Of a stretch of 64,000 nt of DNA, positions 63,070 to 64,000 are shown piece by piece. This DNA is from Lachnospiraceae bacterium (GTDB taxonomy: Bacteria > Bacillota > Clostridia > Lachnospirales > Lachnospiraceae): NCBI GenBank assembly GCA_015057325.1, contig SVEQ01000003.1, positions 224,314 to 288,313 on the forward strand, given 5' to 3'. The notes beneath the pieces are model-generated. The model searched no databases. It was not told the DNA's origin and saw only the letters and a list, made by a program, of their open reading frames with translations. Position numbers and translations under genes: made by a program. Each line of letters opens with the position of its first letter. Position 1 is the first letter of the stretch.

Positions 63070-64000
63070 TTAATTTGCTTTCTTGCGTTTTCCCTTGAGA
63101 TAACCTGCAAGTTCTTCAAGAGTAATCTCCATAACAAACTCGCCAATGTCTTCCATTCTCTTCTCAAGATCCATATCGGCATACTCCTCAGCCATGGAAT
63201 CTAACATTTCTGCAAATATAAATGGTGCAGGCGTGTATTCTTCATCGTTATCATCATCAAAGAAGAATTCATCATCAGGAAGCTCGAGCTGACTATCTTC
63301 ACTTCCGTCATCCTCAAATTCAATATCAGACTCTTCTTCAAAACCATCTTCGTCTCCGGTCTCATAATCATCATCGAATCCGAAGTAACCGTCATCACCA
63401 AATGACTCTTCTGACTCAAAGCCTTCGCCTGTCTCGTAATCTTCCTCTGTGTTATAGCCTTCCTGGGTTCTACCAAGATCTTCGCTTGCCATCGGCATAT
63501 CTGAGCCTGCAACAGCTCCTGCCACACCTGCTGTACCTGCAGCACCGATTCCGGCGCCAAGAGAAATCCATTTCAATTTATCTTCAAGCTCTCTCTCCAT
63601 CTCTTCACGGACAGAAGCTTTAAATTTGGAAATCTCCTCGTCAAAATAAGCCTTAGAATACATTTGCCCATCCATAACCGGAGCATCATTTTTCTTTCCT
63701 GATACAGGTGTATTGTCAACATGCTCGGCAACTGCAGTCTCTTCAAGGCTTATTCCACCAAAGTCTGATAACATCTTACTATCATCATATTCTTCACCTG
63801 TAGTCTCGCTAAAGCTTATTCCACCGAAGTCTGATGTCATCTTACCATCATCATATTCTTCACCTGTAGTCTCGCTAAAGCTTATTCCGCCGAAGTCTGA
63901 TGTCATCTTACCATCATCATATTCTTCACCTGTAGTCTCGCTAAAGCTTATTCCGCCGAAGTCTGATGTCATCTTACCATCATCATATTCTTCACCTGTA
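63070..64000 (-). CDS. acidic repeat protein, N-terminus outside window
   Basis: At least 300 residues are visible; the frame continues past the right edge. The visible N-terminal part is a run of 22-residue units with core DFGGISFSETTGEEYDD; three are near identical and one (MLSDFGGISLEET) is diverged. A basic helix (FKASVREEMERELEDKLKW), a Gly/Ala-rich hydrophobic segment (ISLGAGIGAAGTAGVAGAVA) and a long acidic Tyr/Phe/Asp-rich stretch (DYETGEGFESEESFGDDGYF) follow, then a C-terminal helical cap (MAEEYADMDLEKRMEDIGEF). I do not recognise a family. It precedes the STAS gene and resembles the repeat style of the kinase at 50238. Confidence 0.75.
   Translation of the reverse strand, partial: TGEEYDDGKMTSDFGGISFSETTGEEYDDGKMTSDFGGISFSETTGEEYDDGKMTSDFGGISFSETTGEEYDDSKMLSDFGGISLEETAVAEHVDNTPVSGKKNDAPVMDGQMYSKAYFDEEISKFKASVREEMERELEDKLKWISLGAGIGAAGTAGVAGAVAGSDMPMASEDLGRTQEGYNTEEDYETGEGFESEESFGDDGYFGFDDDYETGDEDGFEEESDIEFEDDGSEDSQLELPDDEFFFDDDNDEEYTPAPFIFAEMLDSMAEEYADMDLEKRMEDIGEFVMEITLEELAGYLKGKRKKAN
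63725..64000 (-). repeat. 66-bp coding tandem repeats
   Basis: Near-identical 66-bp units (spaced 66 bp, with ATG codons of the unit ending at plus 63840, 63906 and 63972) run to the window edge, with one diverged copy at about 63725-63774. They encode the 22-residue acidic unit of the protein at 63070. The total copy number cannot be seen here. Confidence 0.85.

Noticed and set aside
63222..63623. 133-codon plus-strand frame rich in His and Arg
   Set aside because: It is antisense to the acidic protein gene; the basic composition is the mirror of the GAA/GAT-rich coding strand.

Overview
This window looks like a chromosome segment of a low-GC, Gram-positive Clostridia-type bacterium, most likely a member of the Lachnospiraceae. 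That is inferred from AGGAGG-type ribosome binding sites, DUF1292, DegV and DUF4349 proteins, a single-polypeptide PurL of about 1,250 residues, and the linkage of alr with a MazF/PemK-type gene. No rRNA, tRNA, insertion sequence or CRISPR array was seen.

Region 1-7.6 kb is accessory and defence-like. It holds a zinc-ribbon Ser/Thr kinase, an unknown lipoprotein, a decayed ImmA/IrrE protease fragment, a hipB-hipA toxin-antitoxin pair whose promoter lies inside a 14-bp inverted repeat, an array of 23-bp repeats, a secreted NucA-like nuclease with a small partner, and an AbiEi/AbiEii-like pair. A short plus-strand unit follows (7.66-8.9 kb): a Cys-rich, possibly MetH-activation-like protein and the corrinoid adenosyltransferase CobO.

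Region 8.9-20.1 kb is a long leftward run without recognisable internal terminators: purL, nnr, alr, mazF-like, a CBS/CorC protein, a 4Fe-4S aldo-keto reductase, a CBS-type manganese pyrophosphatase and larE. Region 20.3-31.8 kb is a signalling and housekeeping block: CheX-like and CheY-like proteins divergent from a GGDEF-EAL protein, DUF1292, carB, a GGDEF-PAS protein, a DUF4349 lipoprotein and a GGDEF pseudogene. Region 31.8-39.0 kb carries sbcD-sbcC followed by a polytopic membrane protein, a family 2 glycosyltransferase and an alpha/beta hydrolase.

The most unusual part is 39.0-64.0 kb, all leftward and mostly of unrecognised genes. One unit (47.3 to 39.0 kb) encodes 1154-, 462- and about 1022-residue proteins without signal peptides. 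The last has a GHSRG nucleophile elbow, and all three seem to share a helical motif. The other unit (62.6 to 47.5 kb) encodes a secreted beta-helix-like protein, a 2359-residue secreted protein with an internal tandem duplication, a membrane-anchored protein, an acidic-repeat protein, an RsbW-like kinase with an N-terminal 11-residue repeat, an RsbU/SpoIIE-type phosphatase with an extracellular sensor, and a DegV protein. A STAS antagonist and an acidic 22-residue-repeat protein lie just upstream. Both units are preceded by the same 33-bp element (27 of 33 bases identical). This suggests a co-regulated locus in which a partner-switching module accompanies large surface proteins and a large cytoplasmic or unconventionally exported protein set.
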